A stretch of DNA of 60,287 nucleotides from a bacterium UBP6_UBA1209 (GTDB lineage Bacteria > UBP6 > UBA1177). The translations under genes and the position numbers were made by a program. The DNA is taken from assembly GCA_002309575.1 (NCBI GenBank), contig DBXP01000044.1, positions 1 to 60,287 of the forward strand, in the 5' to 3' direction. This document shows positions 32,229 through 41,083 of the stretch, piece after piece. The notes under the pieces are model-generated. The model did no database searches, was not told the origin of the DNA, and saw only the letters and a program-made list of their open reading frames with translations. Each line of letters begins with the position of its first letter. The first letter of the stretch is position 1.

Positions 32229-34676
32229 ATGCCTAAAAAAGGTAATGTCAGACTTCCGGTCCTGCTGAACGAGGATTTTGTTGTTTTTCCTGAGACGTCG
32301 GCGGATATCTATCCGTCGGCAGGGGAATTTTATGCCGCTGAGCATTCGATCACGATGAACGGCGATCTGCTGCTTCTGGCCTATCGGGATCCTGATTCCG
32401 CACAGGACGACGGCAGCGATTTCCTGCCGTATGCCACGCTCTGCCACATGGAAGACTTCGTTGAGCTCCCGATCGGAAAATACAAACTTACTCTCAATGC
32501 GCTCAATGTCGTTGAGATCGGAAACGTCAAAGTCGATGCAGGCGGCTGCTTTACGGCCGAAACCAGATCCGTTCTGCCTTACGGTAACGCCGGCGGCGCT
32601 CTTGCGGCAAAGGCCCGTGCGGTCAGGCTGCTGGTCCGCGAATACCTCAAGGCCTACAATGCGCCGGGAGACCTTGCCGAGAGCACAAGCGCAATCCGAG
32701 ATACGAAAAAGCTTGTCAACGTCTTTGCTTCTCTTATCCGGCAGGGCAGCGTGACTCCGTTCTACCAGATGCTGGTCGAGACGGATCTCAGCAAAAAAAT
32801 CGATATGCTGATGGAACTTGCGAAGATGGATCTGAAGACCCACAGCTATGAAAGCGAGATCGATCACCGGGTCCAGGAGCTTTTCGACAAACGTCAGCGC
32901 GAAGCCTTCCTCAGCGAAAAGATCCGCGAGCTTAACGACGAACTCTCCCAGCTCTACTCGCCGCAGCCGCCGGATCCTTTTGCCGACGACGACCAGGATT
33001 TGACTCAGGAACCGGATGCGGTCGGTGACGATATCGAAGAGGATCAGATGTTTGCCGGGCCCCAGCACTATGACAGCCAGCTCTTCCGCAGGATCAAGCA
33101 GCTCGAGGCACCGCAGTTCGTCAAGGACCGTCTCCGTGACGAATTCCGCAAACTGACACGCTCGAACCCGTTCGGGCAGGATCAGGAGGTGGTCAGGAAC
33201 TATATCGAGACAGTCGTTTCGCTCCCCTGGGCAAAAAGCGACGAGTGCGACATCGACATAAAGAAGGCGAAGGCTCAGCTTGATGCGGATCACTTCGGGC
33301 TCGACGACGTAAAAAAGCGTATCCTCGAATATCTGGCGGTCCTGAAGCTTGCCGGAAGCGATGTCAAGTCTCCGATAGTCTGTCTTGTCGGACCTCCCGG
33401 AGTAGGCAAAACAAGTATCGCAGGTTCTCTTGCAAAGGCTCTCGGCAGAAAGTTTATCCGGCAGTCGCTCGGCGGAGTCCACGACGAGGCCGAGATCCGC
33501 GGGCACCGAAGCACCTACGTCGGCGCGATGCCCGGCAGGATCATTTCGTCGCTCAAAAAGGCAGGCGTCAACAACCCGCTCTTCCTTCTCGACGAGATCG
33601 ACAAAATGAGCAGCGACTACCGCGGCGATCCGGCTTCGGCAATGCTCGAGGTCCTGGATCCGGAGCAGAACAGCACCTTCGTTGACCACTACATCGACAT
33701 GGAGTTCGACCTGAGCAAGGTCCTCTTTATCGCAACGGCAAACGACGCTCACAATATTCCGCGGGCGCTTTACGACAGGATGGAGATCATCGAAATCGAC
33801 GGCTACACCAACTTCGAGAAGAAGAATATCGCTCTTGACTATCTTGTGGCGAAGCAGAAAAAGTTCAACGGGATCGAAGGGGTCGACCTCAAATTTTCCC
33901 AGAAGGGGCTTGAGACCCTGATCAGCAGCTACACGATGGAATCCGGAGTCCGCGAGCTTGAGCGCAAAATCGGCGAGATCTGCCGCAAAATCGCCTTCGA
34001 GAGCGTGAACGAACCCGAAAAACAGAGAGCTTCCGTCGTGATTACCGAAAAGAACATTTCGGATTATCTCGGAACCGAAAAGTATTACCAGAACAAGACC
34101 GGGAAAAACGGCGAGATCGGCGTCGTCAACGGTCTTGCATGGACTCCGTACGGCGGGACGACACTCGAGATCGAGGCGATCCGCTACCCGGGCAAAGGCG
34201 AGGTCAAGGTCACTGGCAGCCTCGGCGACGTGATGAAGGAATCTGTCGAGATCGCGGTGAGTTACGTCAAGAAATACTTGAATATATACCGTGAAGTCGA
34301 TGAAAATATCTGGACAAATTCGACATTTCACCTCCATTTCCCGGAGGGGGCTACTCCGAAGGACGGTCCATCGGCGGGTGCTGCGATCTCGCTGGCTGTC
34401 GCCTCTTTGGTCTCAGGGGTCCCGGTCCCGTCGAATCTCGCTATGACGGGTGAGATCACGCTTCGCGGCAGGATCCTGAAAATCGGCGGTCTCAAGGCAA
34501 AGATCATGGCGGCCAAGCAGGCGGGGATCAAGAGGGTCTTCATTCCCAGGGAAAATGCCGGGGAGTACAACGAGCTTCCCGAAGAGATCAAAAGCGGGAT
34601 CAGTGTCAAACTTGTCTCGAACTGCGACGAGATCCTCTCGGAATGCCTCAGCGCTTCCGGGAAAAAAGCTCGGTAA
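32229..34676 (+). CDS. lon: ATP-dependent Lon protease
   Basis: This 815-residue protein has the LonA layout: N-terminal LAN domain (about 1-200), helical region, AAA+ module with Walker A GPPGVGKTS near 388 and LLDEIDKM Walker B, then the protease domain. The catalytic dyad is Ser715 (KDGPSAGAA) and Lys758 (GGLKAK), with the same 43-residue spacing as in E. coli Lon. It degrades misfolded and regulatory proteins in the cytoplasm. It lies 12 bases after clpX. Its 3' end overlaps the convergent DUF523 gene by 29 bases. Confidence 0.97.
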   Translation: MPKKGNVRLPVLLNEDFVVFPETSADIYPSAGEFYAAEHSITMNGDLLLLAYRDPDSAQDDGSDFLPYATLCHMEDFVELPIGKYKLTLNALNVVEIGNVKVDAGGCFTAETRSVLPYGNAGGALAAKARAVRLLVREYLKAYNAPGDLAESTSAIRDTKKLVNVFASLIRQGSVTPFYQMLVETDLSKKIDMLMELAKMDLKTHSYESEIDHRVQELFDKRQREAFLSEKIRELNDELSQLYSPQPPDPFADDDQDLTQEPDAVGDDIEEDQMFAGPQHYDSQLFRRIKQLEAPQFVKDRLRDEFRKLTRSNPFGQDQEVVRNYIETVVSLPWAKSDECDIDIKKAKAQLDADHFGLDDVKKRILEYLAVLKLAGSDVKSPIVCLVGPPGVGKTSIAGSLAKALGRKFIRQSLGGVHDEAEIRGHRSTYVGAMPGRIISSLKKAGVNNPLFLLDEIDKMSSDYRGDPASAMLEVLDPEQNSTFVDHYIDMEFDLSKVLFIATANDAHNIPRALYDRMEIIEIDGYTNFEKKNIALDYLVAKQKKFNGIEGVDLKFSQKGLETLISSYTMESGVRELERKIGEICRKIAFESVNEPEKQRASVVITEKNISDYLGTEKYYQNKTGKNGEIGVVNGLAWTPYGGTTLEIEAIRYPGKGEVKVTGSLGDVMKESVEIAVSYVKKYLNIYREVDENIWTNSTFHLHFPEGATPKDGPSAGAAISLAVASLVSGVPVPSNLAMTGEITLRGRILKIGGLKAKIMAAKQAGIKRVFIPRENAGEYNELPEEIKSGISVKLVSNCDEILSECLSASGKKAR

Positions 34677-35196
34677 GAAGTGCCTGCGGGGTCCCTCCGC
34701 AGTTCTTGAAAATCTTATCCAGAAACAGAACGGTTTCAGTGGTGTCTTCAAATGATTTTTCAGTAATTACAGGTGCATCAGGAAAATGGTCCAGCAGGGT
34801 CGCGGCAAAGAAACCGCTTGCACCGGCAGAAATCAGCTCGCCCGTTGCAAAGTCGTAAAGCTTTGTGTTTTTTACTCCGCAGCTCGGACTTTTTCCTTTA
34901 AGGATGAATCCGTCGAAACGGCTGATCGAATTGATAAAATCAGTTGAAAATCTGACCATCTCTTCAGTGAAGAATTTTCCGGTCGCCGGTTGAAAAAGCT
35001 CTTGGACGCCGTTTCTGCAGACAACGCGGATCTTCTCTCTCGGAGAGGGGAAGCCTATTCCCGTTTCGGGGCAGAAATCCCTGAAATCGATATATTTTTT
35101 TACGGTCTCAATGTTGTCATCGATTATCCAGTCTCCGTCGTAGCGGCATCTTCTGATCCCGAAGCAGCGGCTTATGTAAACAACAGGTTTCGGCAT
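34648..35196 (-). CDS. DUF523 family protein, TudS-like
   Basis: This 182-residue protein has the family signature SRCFGIRRCRYDG (Cys11, Cys17), CPETGIGFPSPRE (Cys42) and LKGKSPSCG (Cys106). DUF523 includes TudS, a desulfidase that binds a [4Fe-4S] cluster through three cysteines and removes sulfur from thiouracil. The cluster-binding cysteines appear to be present here; the substrate is inferred from the family only. ATG 35196 follows AGGAGGTG by six bases. It is convergent with lon (29-base overlap) and divergent from rpsT, with which it shares a -35 region. Confidence 0.85.
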   Translation of the reverse strand: MPKPVVYISRCFGIRRCRYDGDWIIDDNIETVKKYIDFRDFCPETGIGFPSPREKIRVVCRNGVQELFQPATGKFFTEEMVRFSTDFINSISRFDGFILKGKSPSCGVKNTKLYDFATGELISAGASGFFAATLLDHFPDAPVITEKSFEDTTETVLFLDKIFKNCGGTPQALLTELFSRKR

Positions 35197-35265
35197 TTCA
35201 ACACCTCCTTTTCTGTGATTTTCACTCGGAAAACAAAAAAAAGAAACAAAAAAACTTCTGATTTT

Positions 35266-35293
35266 ATTAAAGTTTTTGCTTTAAACTTGACAA
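35266..35293 (-). promoter_or_regulatory. Promoter of the DUF523 gene
   Basis: On the minus strand TTGTCA (35293-35288) and TTTAAT (35271-35266) are separated by 16 bp, each one mismatch from consensus. The -35 box overlaps the -35 box of the rpsT promoter on the other strand, so the two polymerase sites should compete. Confidence 0.6.
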
Positions 35294-35314
35294 CGCGAAC
35301 TTTTTGTCTATAAA
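35287..35314 (+). promoter_or_regulatory. rpsT: Promoter of rpsT
   Basis: A perfect TTGACA (35287-35292) and TATAAA (35309-35314) are separated by 16 bp. Transcription would start near 35321, leaving a leader of about 53 bases that includes the GGAGG site. Confidence 0.75.
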
Positions 35315-35373
35315 CATCGGGCTTTTATTAGGGTTATTGCCTGTTTACTTTTATATTGATAAAGGAGGATATT

Positions 35374-35658
35374 TTGGCTCACCACAAATCAGCAAAAAAG
35401 AGAATCATTACAAGTGAAAAACGCAACCTTTACAACCGTTCGATCAAATCACGCGTAAAGACCTTCTCTCACCATTTCGAAGATGCTGTAAACAGTGAAA
35501 ATCGCGAAGAATCACAGAAGACATTTGCAACAGCTGTAAGCGAGATCCAGAAGGCTGTAAGCAAAGGCGTTCTTCATAAAAATACTGCTGCTAGAAAGGT
35601 CAGCAGACTTGCACGTCAATTCAACAGAACCTTCGCAGCAAAGGCTGAGCAGAACTAA
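35374..35658 (+). CDS. rpsT: 30S ribosomal protein S20
   Basis: This 94-residue protein begins AHHKSAKKRI after the initiator, the standard S20 N-terminus, and is Lys/Arg-rich throughout. The start is TTG 35374, five bases after a perfect AGGAGG; the frame continues upstream, but that extension has no ribosome site and does not match S20. A rare UUG start is also known for E. coli rpsT, where it is tied to autoregulation, so it may matter here too. S20 binds 16S rRNA early in 30S assembly. hutI follows with almost no gap. Confidence 0.95.
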   Translation: MAHHKSAKKRIITSEKRNLYNRSIKSRVKTFSHHFEDAVNSENREESQKTFATAVSEIQKAVSKGVLHKNTAARKVSRLARQFNRTFAAKAEQN

Positions 35659-35671
35659 CTGCCGTAAAATA

Positions 35672-36913
35672 TTGGCTTATTCTCTTATTCTCGAAAATAT
35701 CTCCGAGATTTTTACAGCTCGAAAGGATACTCCTGTACTTAAAGGAGGAGCTCTCTGTATCGCCGCCGGACCCGACGGAAAAATCTCTTTTGCCGGTAAA
35801 ACCTCAGATTTTCTGAAGGCGGAGCCCGATTTCCGGTCGAAGTATGCAGAGGCGATTTTCGATGCGGGAAACAGAGCGGTCTATCCGGGTCTTGTCGACA
35901 GCCATACGCACCTGGTCTTTGCGGCGACGCGTGAAGACGAGTTCGCGATGAAGTCCCGCGGAGCCACATACGAAGAGATCGCGGCTGCGGGCGGCGGAAT
36001 AATCAACAGCACCAGGAAGACAAAATCGGCACCGCTCGAAGAGATCGTGCGGCAGGCATCGAAGCGGCTCGAACAGCTGATCTCGTATGGCGTAACGACA
36101 GTCGAAATCAAGTCGGGATACGGTCTCGATACCGAAAGCGAGTTGAAGCTTTTGACTGCGATCAAGGAGCTTAAGAAGCTGTATCCGATCGAAATAGTTC
36201 CGACTTTTCTCGGTGCTCACGCCTATCCGCCGGAATTTAAAAATGATCACGAGGGGTATATCAGCCTTATCAACAACGAGATGCTGCCGGAGATAAAGAG
36301 CCGCGGACTTGCGGAGTTCGCCGACGTTTTCTGCGAGGAGGGCTATTTTTCGCTGAAGGAGACCGAAAAGCTTATGACAGCTGCAAAAGATATGGGTTTC
36401 AGGCTGAAGCTCCACGCGGATGAGTTCAATCCGCTCGGAGGAACAGAGCTTGCCGCGGAGATGGGTGCCGCGTCGGTCGACCATCTTGAGGCGGTCAGCG
36501 AAGCCGGCATGAAGAAGCTTGCCGAAAACGGCGTCGTCGCCGGAGTTCTGCCGATAACGTCGCTCTTTTCGAGGCTTCCCTTCGCTCCAGCGGCAAAGAT
36601 GCGTGATCTGGGCGTGACAGTGGCTCTTGCGACTGACATGAACCCCGGAAGCTGCATGTGCGGTTTCCTTCCGCTTGCAGCCAGCATCGGTGCGACACAG
36701 CTCCGTCTTTCGATTGAAGAGGCCGTTGCGGGGATCACTATAAACGGCGCAAAATCTTTGAAGCGCGACGACCGGAAAGGTTCGGTCGAGCCCGGCAAGG
36801 ATGCTGATCTAGTCGTTATGGATGCCGAAACGGTTTCGTATCCTGTTTATCATTTTGCCCACAACCACTGCAAAAATGTCTTTGCGAAGGGCAGGCTTAT
36901 ACACTCAAATTAA
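35672..36913 (+). CDS. hutI: Imidazolonepropionase (histidine degradation)
   Basis: This roughly 413-residue zinc or iron amidohydrolase opens the ring of imidazolone-5-propionate to give formiminoglutamate, the third step of histidine breakdown. YPGLVDSHTHLVFAA holds the metal HxH; SGYGLDTE, FLGAHAYPPE, LHADEF and TDMNPGS fit HutI. The start is uncertain: TTG 35672, 13 bases after rpsT, matches the family length but lacks a ribosome site, and an earlier in-frame ATG at 35609 lies inside rpsT. hutH, hutU and hutG or F are absent here, so it is an isolated member of its pathway. Its end overlaps the convergent gene by four bases. Confidence 0.9.
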   Translation: MAYSLILENISEIFTARKDTPVLKGGALCIAAGPDGKISFAGKTSDFLKAEPDFRSKYAEAIFDAGNRAVYPGLVDSHTHLVFAATREDEFAMKSRGATYEEIAAAGGGIINSTRKTKSAPLEEIVRQASKRLEQLISYGVTTVEIKSGYGLDTESELKLLTAIKELKKLYPIEIVPTFLGAHAYPPEFKNDHEGYISLINNEMLPEIKSRGLAEFADVFCEEGYFSLKETEKLMTAAKDMGFRLKLHADEFNPLGGTELAAEMGAASVDHLEAVSEAGMKKLAENGVVAGVLPITSLFSRLPFAPAAKMRDLGVTVALATDMNPGSCMCGFLPLAASIGATQLRLSIEEAVAGITINGAKSLKRDDRKGSVEPGKDADLVVMDAETVSYPVYHFAHNHCKNVFAKGRLIHSN

Positions 36914-38118
36914 AAAAGCTGCCTCATTTTTGAGACAAAGAGGTTGACTGAATCCTTCGATGGAAGGCTGTTCCGGTCGATCAGACCGGAGATCGTTTTT
37001 CCTGCCTCTCTTAGCGATCCGGTGACTGCTCCCTTTTCTGCTGTCGCCGGGAAGAGTTCGTCTACAAAGCAGACAGCATCTTCGAACTCCTGGAGAGTAA
37101 CTGCGTACTGAGCCGGGATCAGGTGCCTGAAAACATTCATCAGGTAGGGGAGCATCGCCTTTGCCGTGATTATGTATTCACGAAGCTTCGAAAGCTTGTT
37201 TGCTTCAAGATTAGAGGCGATCTGCTCAGAGAGGCTTGCGGTGACTGCCGCGCATCTTGAAATCTCCTGCTCCTGCGTGACCGGCTCCTGTGCCGCGGAG
37301 AGCTTTTCCTCAACGGTCTGCAAAAACTCGCCGGCCGTTGCTTTGGCGTCCGAATCCTTTTCCAGCAGGGCACGGAGAGCCTTTTTTATCTCGATTGTCG
37401 AGATGATCCTTCTCAGGTCTTCGACAAAATTTACGGTGGTGTAGTTTTCAGAGTTTTCCGGAGCCTGGGATAGATCTGTGAAACTGATGATTTTTTTCTT
37501 GAAAGTGTCGTGGTATCTCTTTTTGTCCTTTTCGTTTGCAAAGGATGAAATAACCTCAAGCCATGCGGCATAGTCCATCAGCTCCGCCAGTTGCGGATTG
37601 GCCGAACCAAGGAGAAAACGAAGCCTCAACAGGTTGAATCTGTTCTTCATAAGTGAGCGCGGATCGACGGTTTTTTCCAAAACGGGAGACAAAACGAGCA
37701 TCCTGTCGATCGATTCGATGAAGACATAGCTCGGGATCAGGTAGTGCAGCCTTTTTTGAAGCAGGTTGCTGATGTGTGAAATGATGTAGTAAAAGAGTTT
37801 TACCTCGCGTCCGGCGTAGTAAAAATCCTTGTTGCTGTTTGCAAGCTTTTCGCTAAGGTCGCGGATCTTGTTGTTGTATCGTTTTAAAAATGGATCGATC
37901 TCCTTCGCGAACTCCTGGGAAATGTTTTCCCTGTGCTGAGTCAGGAGCGAGCGCGTAAGGTAGACGTAATAATCGAGCTCGACAAAAAATATCGGCGTAA
38001 AATCCCGGTATGTTGCTGAAATTTCTATCTTTTGTCTGTGAATATAGCTGAAAAAAGCATCTCCTTTGAGAGAATACGTCTCCTGGATTTGTCTTAACTG
38101 CCTGGTGTATGCGTTCAA
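36910..38118 (-). CDS. Unknown protein at the end of the ruv operon
   Basis: This 402-residue protein is mostly alpha-helical, with no signal peptide, no clear membrane segment and no motif I recognise. It is rich in Tyr and Phe in the first 150 residues (FFVELDYYVYL, KDFYYAG, KLFYYIIS). The start is TTG 38118, six bases after GAGGAG; the TTG shares its bases with the ruvB stop, as TTGA, so it is translationally coupled to ruvB. That tight link hints at a cytoplasmic role, possibly in DNA repair, but nothing in the sequence proves it. Confidence 0.7.
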   Translation of the reverse strand: MNAYTRQLRQIQETYSLKGDAFFSYIHRQKIEISATYRDFTPIFFVELDYYVYLTRSLLTQHRENISQEFAKEIDPFLKRYNNKIRDLSEKLANSNKDFYYAGREVKLFYYIISHISNLLQKRLHYLIPSYVFIESIDRMLVLSPVLEKTVDPRSLMKNRFNLLRLRFLLGSANPQLAELMDYAAWLEVISSFANEKDKKRYHDTFKKKIISFTDLSQAPENSENYTTVNFVEDLRRIISTIEIKKALRALLEKDSDAKATAGEFLQTVEEKLSAAQEPVTQEQEISRCAAVTASLSEQIASNLEANKLSKLREYIITAKAMLPYLMNVFRHLIPAQYAVTLQEFEDAVCFVDELFPATAEKGAVTGSLREAGKTISGLIDRNSLPSKDSVNLFVSKMRQLF

Positions 38119-39134
38119 AACAGACTCCTCTGCAGCTCTTTGGGGCTGACGTTGAATTTATCAAGCGTTTTTTGAGTTACCATCCTGCCTTTTGCTGTTC
38201 GTGCGATAAAGCCGGACTTGATGAGATAGGGCTCGTAGACATCCTCGAGCGTGCGTCTCTCTTCACTGACGCTTGCCGCTATTGCCTCTATTCCGACCGG
38301 ACCTCCGCGGAAAGAGTCGATGATCGTCATGAGGATAGTTCTGTCCATCTGGTCGAGTCCGTCCTCGTCGATCTCCATCTTGTCAAGGGCGTATTTCGCG
38401 ATTTTGGTATCGATGCAGCCGTTACCCTCGACAAGTGCGAAATCGCGGACGCGCTTCAAGATCCTGTTGGCGATCCTCGGTGTCCCGCGGGAGCGTCTTG
38501 CTATCTCGAGAGCGCCGCCTTCGTCGATTTTTATGTTGAGTATTTTCGATGAGCGTTTGACGATCGTTTCAAGGTCTTCGACGGCGTAGTAGTCCATTCT
38601 GAAAACGATCTGGAACCTGTCGCGCAGCGGGCTTGAGAGAAGCCCCGTTTTCGTGGTCGCGCCGATAAGCGTGAAGGGTTCTATCCCGATCTGAACGCTG
38701 TTGGCCTCCCGCCCCTGGCCGAGCATGATATCGAACCGGAAATCTTCCATCGCCGGATAGAGACTCTCTTCGACAGCCGGGTTCAGACGGTGGATCTCAT
38801 CGATAAAAAGGACATCTCCGCTCTGAAGAGGGGTCAGCAGACCCGCCAGGTCGCCCTTTTTTTCGATGACAGGACCTGAGGTCGAAAACATCTTTACTCC
38901 CATTTCGTTGGCGATTATCTGGCTGAGAGTGGTTTTCCCGAGTCCGGGAGGGCCTGCGAGAAGCAGATGGTCAAGGGGCCTGTCGTTTTTCTTCGCCGCA
39001 GCGATGAATATTTTCAGATTGTCTACAACAGCCTTCTGACCGATATAGCCGCTCAGGTCTTTCGGTCTCAGATCTCCGCCCAGCGATGAATCTTCCGGCA
39101 GTTCCTGCGAATTGAGCACTCTTTCTTCTTCCAT
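38115..39134 (-). CDS. ruvB: Holliday junction branch migration helicase RuvB
   Basis: This 339-residue AAA+ motor drives branch migration of Holliday junctions together with RuvA. Walker A GPPGLGKTT is near residue 60, Walker B FIDEIHRL near 108, sensor 1 IGATTKTG, and the arginine finger region LRDRFQ. A C-terminal winged helix ends the protein. ATG 39134 is chosen; an in-frame GTG lies nine bases upstream. It lies 16 bases after ruvA and is coupled to the unknown gene downstream. Confidence 0.97.
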   Translation of the reverse strand: MEEERVLNSQELPEDSSLGGDLRPKDLSGYIGQKAVVDNLKIFIAAAKKNDRPLDHLLLAGPPGLGKTTLSQIIANEMGVKMFSTSGPVIEKKGDLAGLLTPLQSGDVLFIDEIHRLNPAVEESLYPAMEDFRFDIMLGQGREANSVQIGIEPFTLIGATTKTGLLSSPLRDRFQIVFRMDYYAVEDLETIVKRSSKILNIKIDEGGALEIARRSRGTPRIANRILKRVRDFALVEGNGCIDTKIAKYALDKMEIDEDGLDQMDRTILMTIIDSFRGGPVGIEAIAASVSEERRTLEDVYEPYLIKSGFIARTAKGRMVTQKTLDKFNVSPKELQRSLF

Positions 39135-39149
39135 GACATTCACCGTCCG

Positions 39150-39755
39150 TCAAAGGTTTCTGATAGCGTTGAGAGCCTCTTTGATGATTTCTTCCACTCT
39201 CTTCGACTCCTTGTTTTCTATTTTTGCCATAGCGTGTTTTATCTGAAGCGGATTGAAACCAAGAGCGACAAGCGCATCCGAGGCTTTGCGGACCTGCATG
39301 TCCTCTGAAACGATCTTTGCAGTTTCCGGAGATGCGGCTGCGATCGTCTGGAATTTGTCGGTTTTGTCTTTCAGATCGATAATGATTTTCTCTGCGGTTT
39401 TCGCACCGACTCCGCTTATCTTCTTGAAAAACTGCGCGTTGCCGGAAATTATCGCCGCGACGATATCCTCGACCGGAGCTGCCGCAAGTATCGAAAGGGC
39501 TGTTTTAGGTCCTATTTTGTTCACTTCGCAGAGCATGTTGAAAAGGTGCTTTTCCCCGATCCTCTCAAATCCGAAAAGAACGATCGCGTCTTCGCGGACA
39601 AAAGTCTCGACAAAAAGTGAAACGGCTTCGCCTTCGGGGTATTTCAGCGTGAGCGTGGGAGTTACGCCGACGACGTATCCGACTCCGCCTTCCGTGAGGA
39701 TCGTGAGCTCGCGCTCTTCGTTTGCAACAACTGTTCCTTTGATGTAGCCGATCAT
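39150..39755 (-). CDS. ruvA: Holliday junction DNA helicase subunit RuvA
   Basis: This 201-residue protein binds four-way junctions as a tetramer and loads RuvB. The N-terminal OB fold (MIGYIKGTV...) is followed by helix-hairpin-helix motifs (VNKIGPKTALSIL and ISGVGAKTAEKIIIDLK) and a C-terminal UBA-like domain (ALVALGFNPLQIKHAM) that contacts RuvB. Length is normal. It overlaps ruvC by four bases. Confidence 0.97.
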   Translation of the reverse strand: MIGYIKGTVVANEERELTILTEGGVGYVVGVTPTLTLKYPEGEAVSLFVETFVREDAIVLFGFERIGEKHLFNMLCEVNKIGPKTALSILAAAPVEDIVAAIISGNAQFFKKISGVGAKTAEKIIIDLKDKTDKFQTIAAASPETAKIVSEDMQVRKASDALVALGFNPLQIKHAMAKIENKESKRVEEIIKEALNAIRNL

Positions 39756-40237
39756 TTATACACCGTGAATGCGTGGGTTATAGCTATGGCAAGCGCGTCT
39801 GCGGCATCCTCGTACGGGACCTCCTTCAGCTTGAGAAGGATCTGTATCATTCTCTGGACCTGCACCTTCTCCGCCCTGCCGTTTCCGGTAACGGACTGTT
39901 TTACCCTTGTCGGGGTGTACTCGAAAAGGGGAAGCCCCCTGATCGCCGCCGCGCTCATTACGGCACCCCTGACATGACCCAGTTTCAGGGCACTCTGGGC
40001 GTTTTTCGCGATGAAGACGTCCTCCAGAGCAACGGCATCGGGCTTGAATTCGTCCATTACATCGCAGACGCCTCTGAAAATAAAGCCGATCCTGTCTTTA
40101 AAATCAAGCCCTTTCGGAGGCATTATCAAACCGTTTTCGATGTGAAAAAAAGAACGCCCGACAGCATTTACCAGGCCGAAACCCGTTTTAATGCTGCCGG
40201 GGTCAATTCCTAGAATGGTATAACCGGTTCTATCCAA
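39752..40237 (-). CDS. ruvC: Holliday junction resolvase RuvC
   Basis: This 161-residue nuclease cuts Holliday junctions symmetrically. The four acidic residues of the RNase H-like active site fit: Asp in ILGIDPG near 12, Glu in ALEDVF near 71, and two Asp in EDAADALAIA near 145-148. The start is TTG 40237, eight bases after yebC, with no clear ribosome site; no better start exists. It overlaps ruvA by four bases. Confidence 0.95.
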   Translation of the reverse strand: MDRTGYTILGIDPGSIKTGFGLVNAVGRSFFHIENGLIMPPKGLDFKDRIGFIFRGVCDVMDEFKPDAVALEDVFIAKNAQSALKLGHVRGAVMSAAAIRGLPLFEYTPTRVKQSVTGNGRAEKVQVQRMIQILLKLKEVPYEDAADALAIAITHAFTVYK

Positions 40238-40245
40238 GAGAGCAG

Positions 40246-40992
40246 TTAGTCCTCATCAGGGATCTGCGAGAAGTCGATGTCGTAATCCGCATAGACATCC
40301 TGGACGTCGTCGCTGTCATCGAATGCCTCGACGAGCTTCAAAACCTGCTCTGCGACCTTCCCTTCGACCTTTGTAAGGGTCTGCGGGATCCTTGCGATCT
40401 TGACCTCTTCAAACTGATAGCCTTTCTGGGTAAGCTGGTCTGAAACAGCGTAAACGTCTGTCATTGCTGTGAGGATCTCCCAAACATCGTCTCTGTCGAT
40501 AACATCGTCTGCGCCTGCTTCAAGTGCGTCGTTCATGATCTGTTCTTCGTCAACGCCCTCTTTCGGAACGATGATCTGACCCTTTTTCTCGAACTTCCAG
40601 TTGACGCAGCCGTTTTCACCCATGTTGCCGCCTGCCTTCGTGAAGATCCTTCTGATCTCGGAAACCGTTCTGTTTTTGTTGTCGGTCAGGCAGTCGATCA
40701 TCATAGCAACTCCGCCCGGTCCGTAACCCTCGTAGGTTACCTCTTCGTAGTTTGCTCCTTCGAGCTCGCCGGTTCCCTTTTTGATCGCTCTTGTGATGTT
40801 GTCGAGCGGCATATTCGCAGCCTTTGCAGACTGTATCGCTGTCTTCAGTCGAGGATTGCCGTCAGGGTCTCCGCCACCGCCTTTTGCCGCGATAGTGATC
40901 TCTTTGATAAGTTTCGTGAAAATTTTACCCCTTTTAGCGTCTGCTGCACCCTTTTTGTGTTTAATGGTGCTCCATTTGTTATGGCCTGACAT
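40246..40992 (-). CDS. yebC: YebC/PmpR family protein
   Basis: This 248-residue protein opens with the family signature SGHNKWSTIKHKKGAADAKRGKIFTKL and contains the GGVAMMIDCLTDNKNRT segment. The family was first described as DNA-binding regulators; more recent work links some members to relief of ribosome stalling at proline-rich stretches. ATG 40992 follows GGAGG. yebC before ruvCAB is a widespread order. A weak promoter-like pair (TTGCGA and TAGATT, 17-bp spacer) lies upstream, so yebC probably heads this operon. Confidence 0.95.
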   Translation of the reverse strand: MSGHNKWSTIKHKKGAADAKRGKIFTKLIKEITIAAKGGGGDPDGNPRLKTAIQSAKAANMPLDNITRAIKKGTGELEGANYEEVTYEGYGPGGVAMMIDCLTDNKNRTVSEIRRIFTKAGGNMGENGCVNWKFEKKGQIIVPKEGVDEEQIMNDALEAGADDVIDRDDVWEILTAMTDVYAVSDQLTQKGYQFEEVKIARIPQTLTKVEGKVAEQVLKLVEAFDDSDDVQDVYADYDIDFSQIPDED

Positions 40993-41083
40993 AAAATCCT
41001 CCTGTCAAGATAGTTACAAAAAAACGCAGGAATCTACCATAAAAGCTGATTTTTCGCAAATTAAAATTGTTTGATTCCCGGCT

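Noticed and set aside
30888..34337. A 1149-codon open frame on the minus strand across clpX and lon
   Set aside because: The opposite strand encodes full, conserved ClpX and Lon. Their codon bias leaves the antisense frame free of stops, and its translation shows no domain or sensible start.
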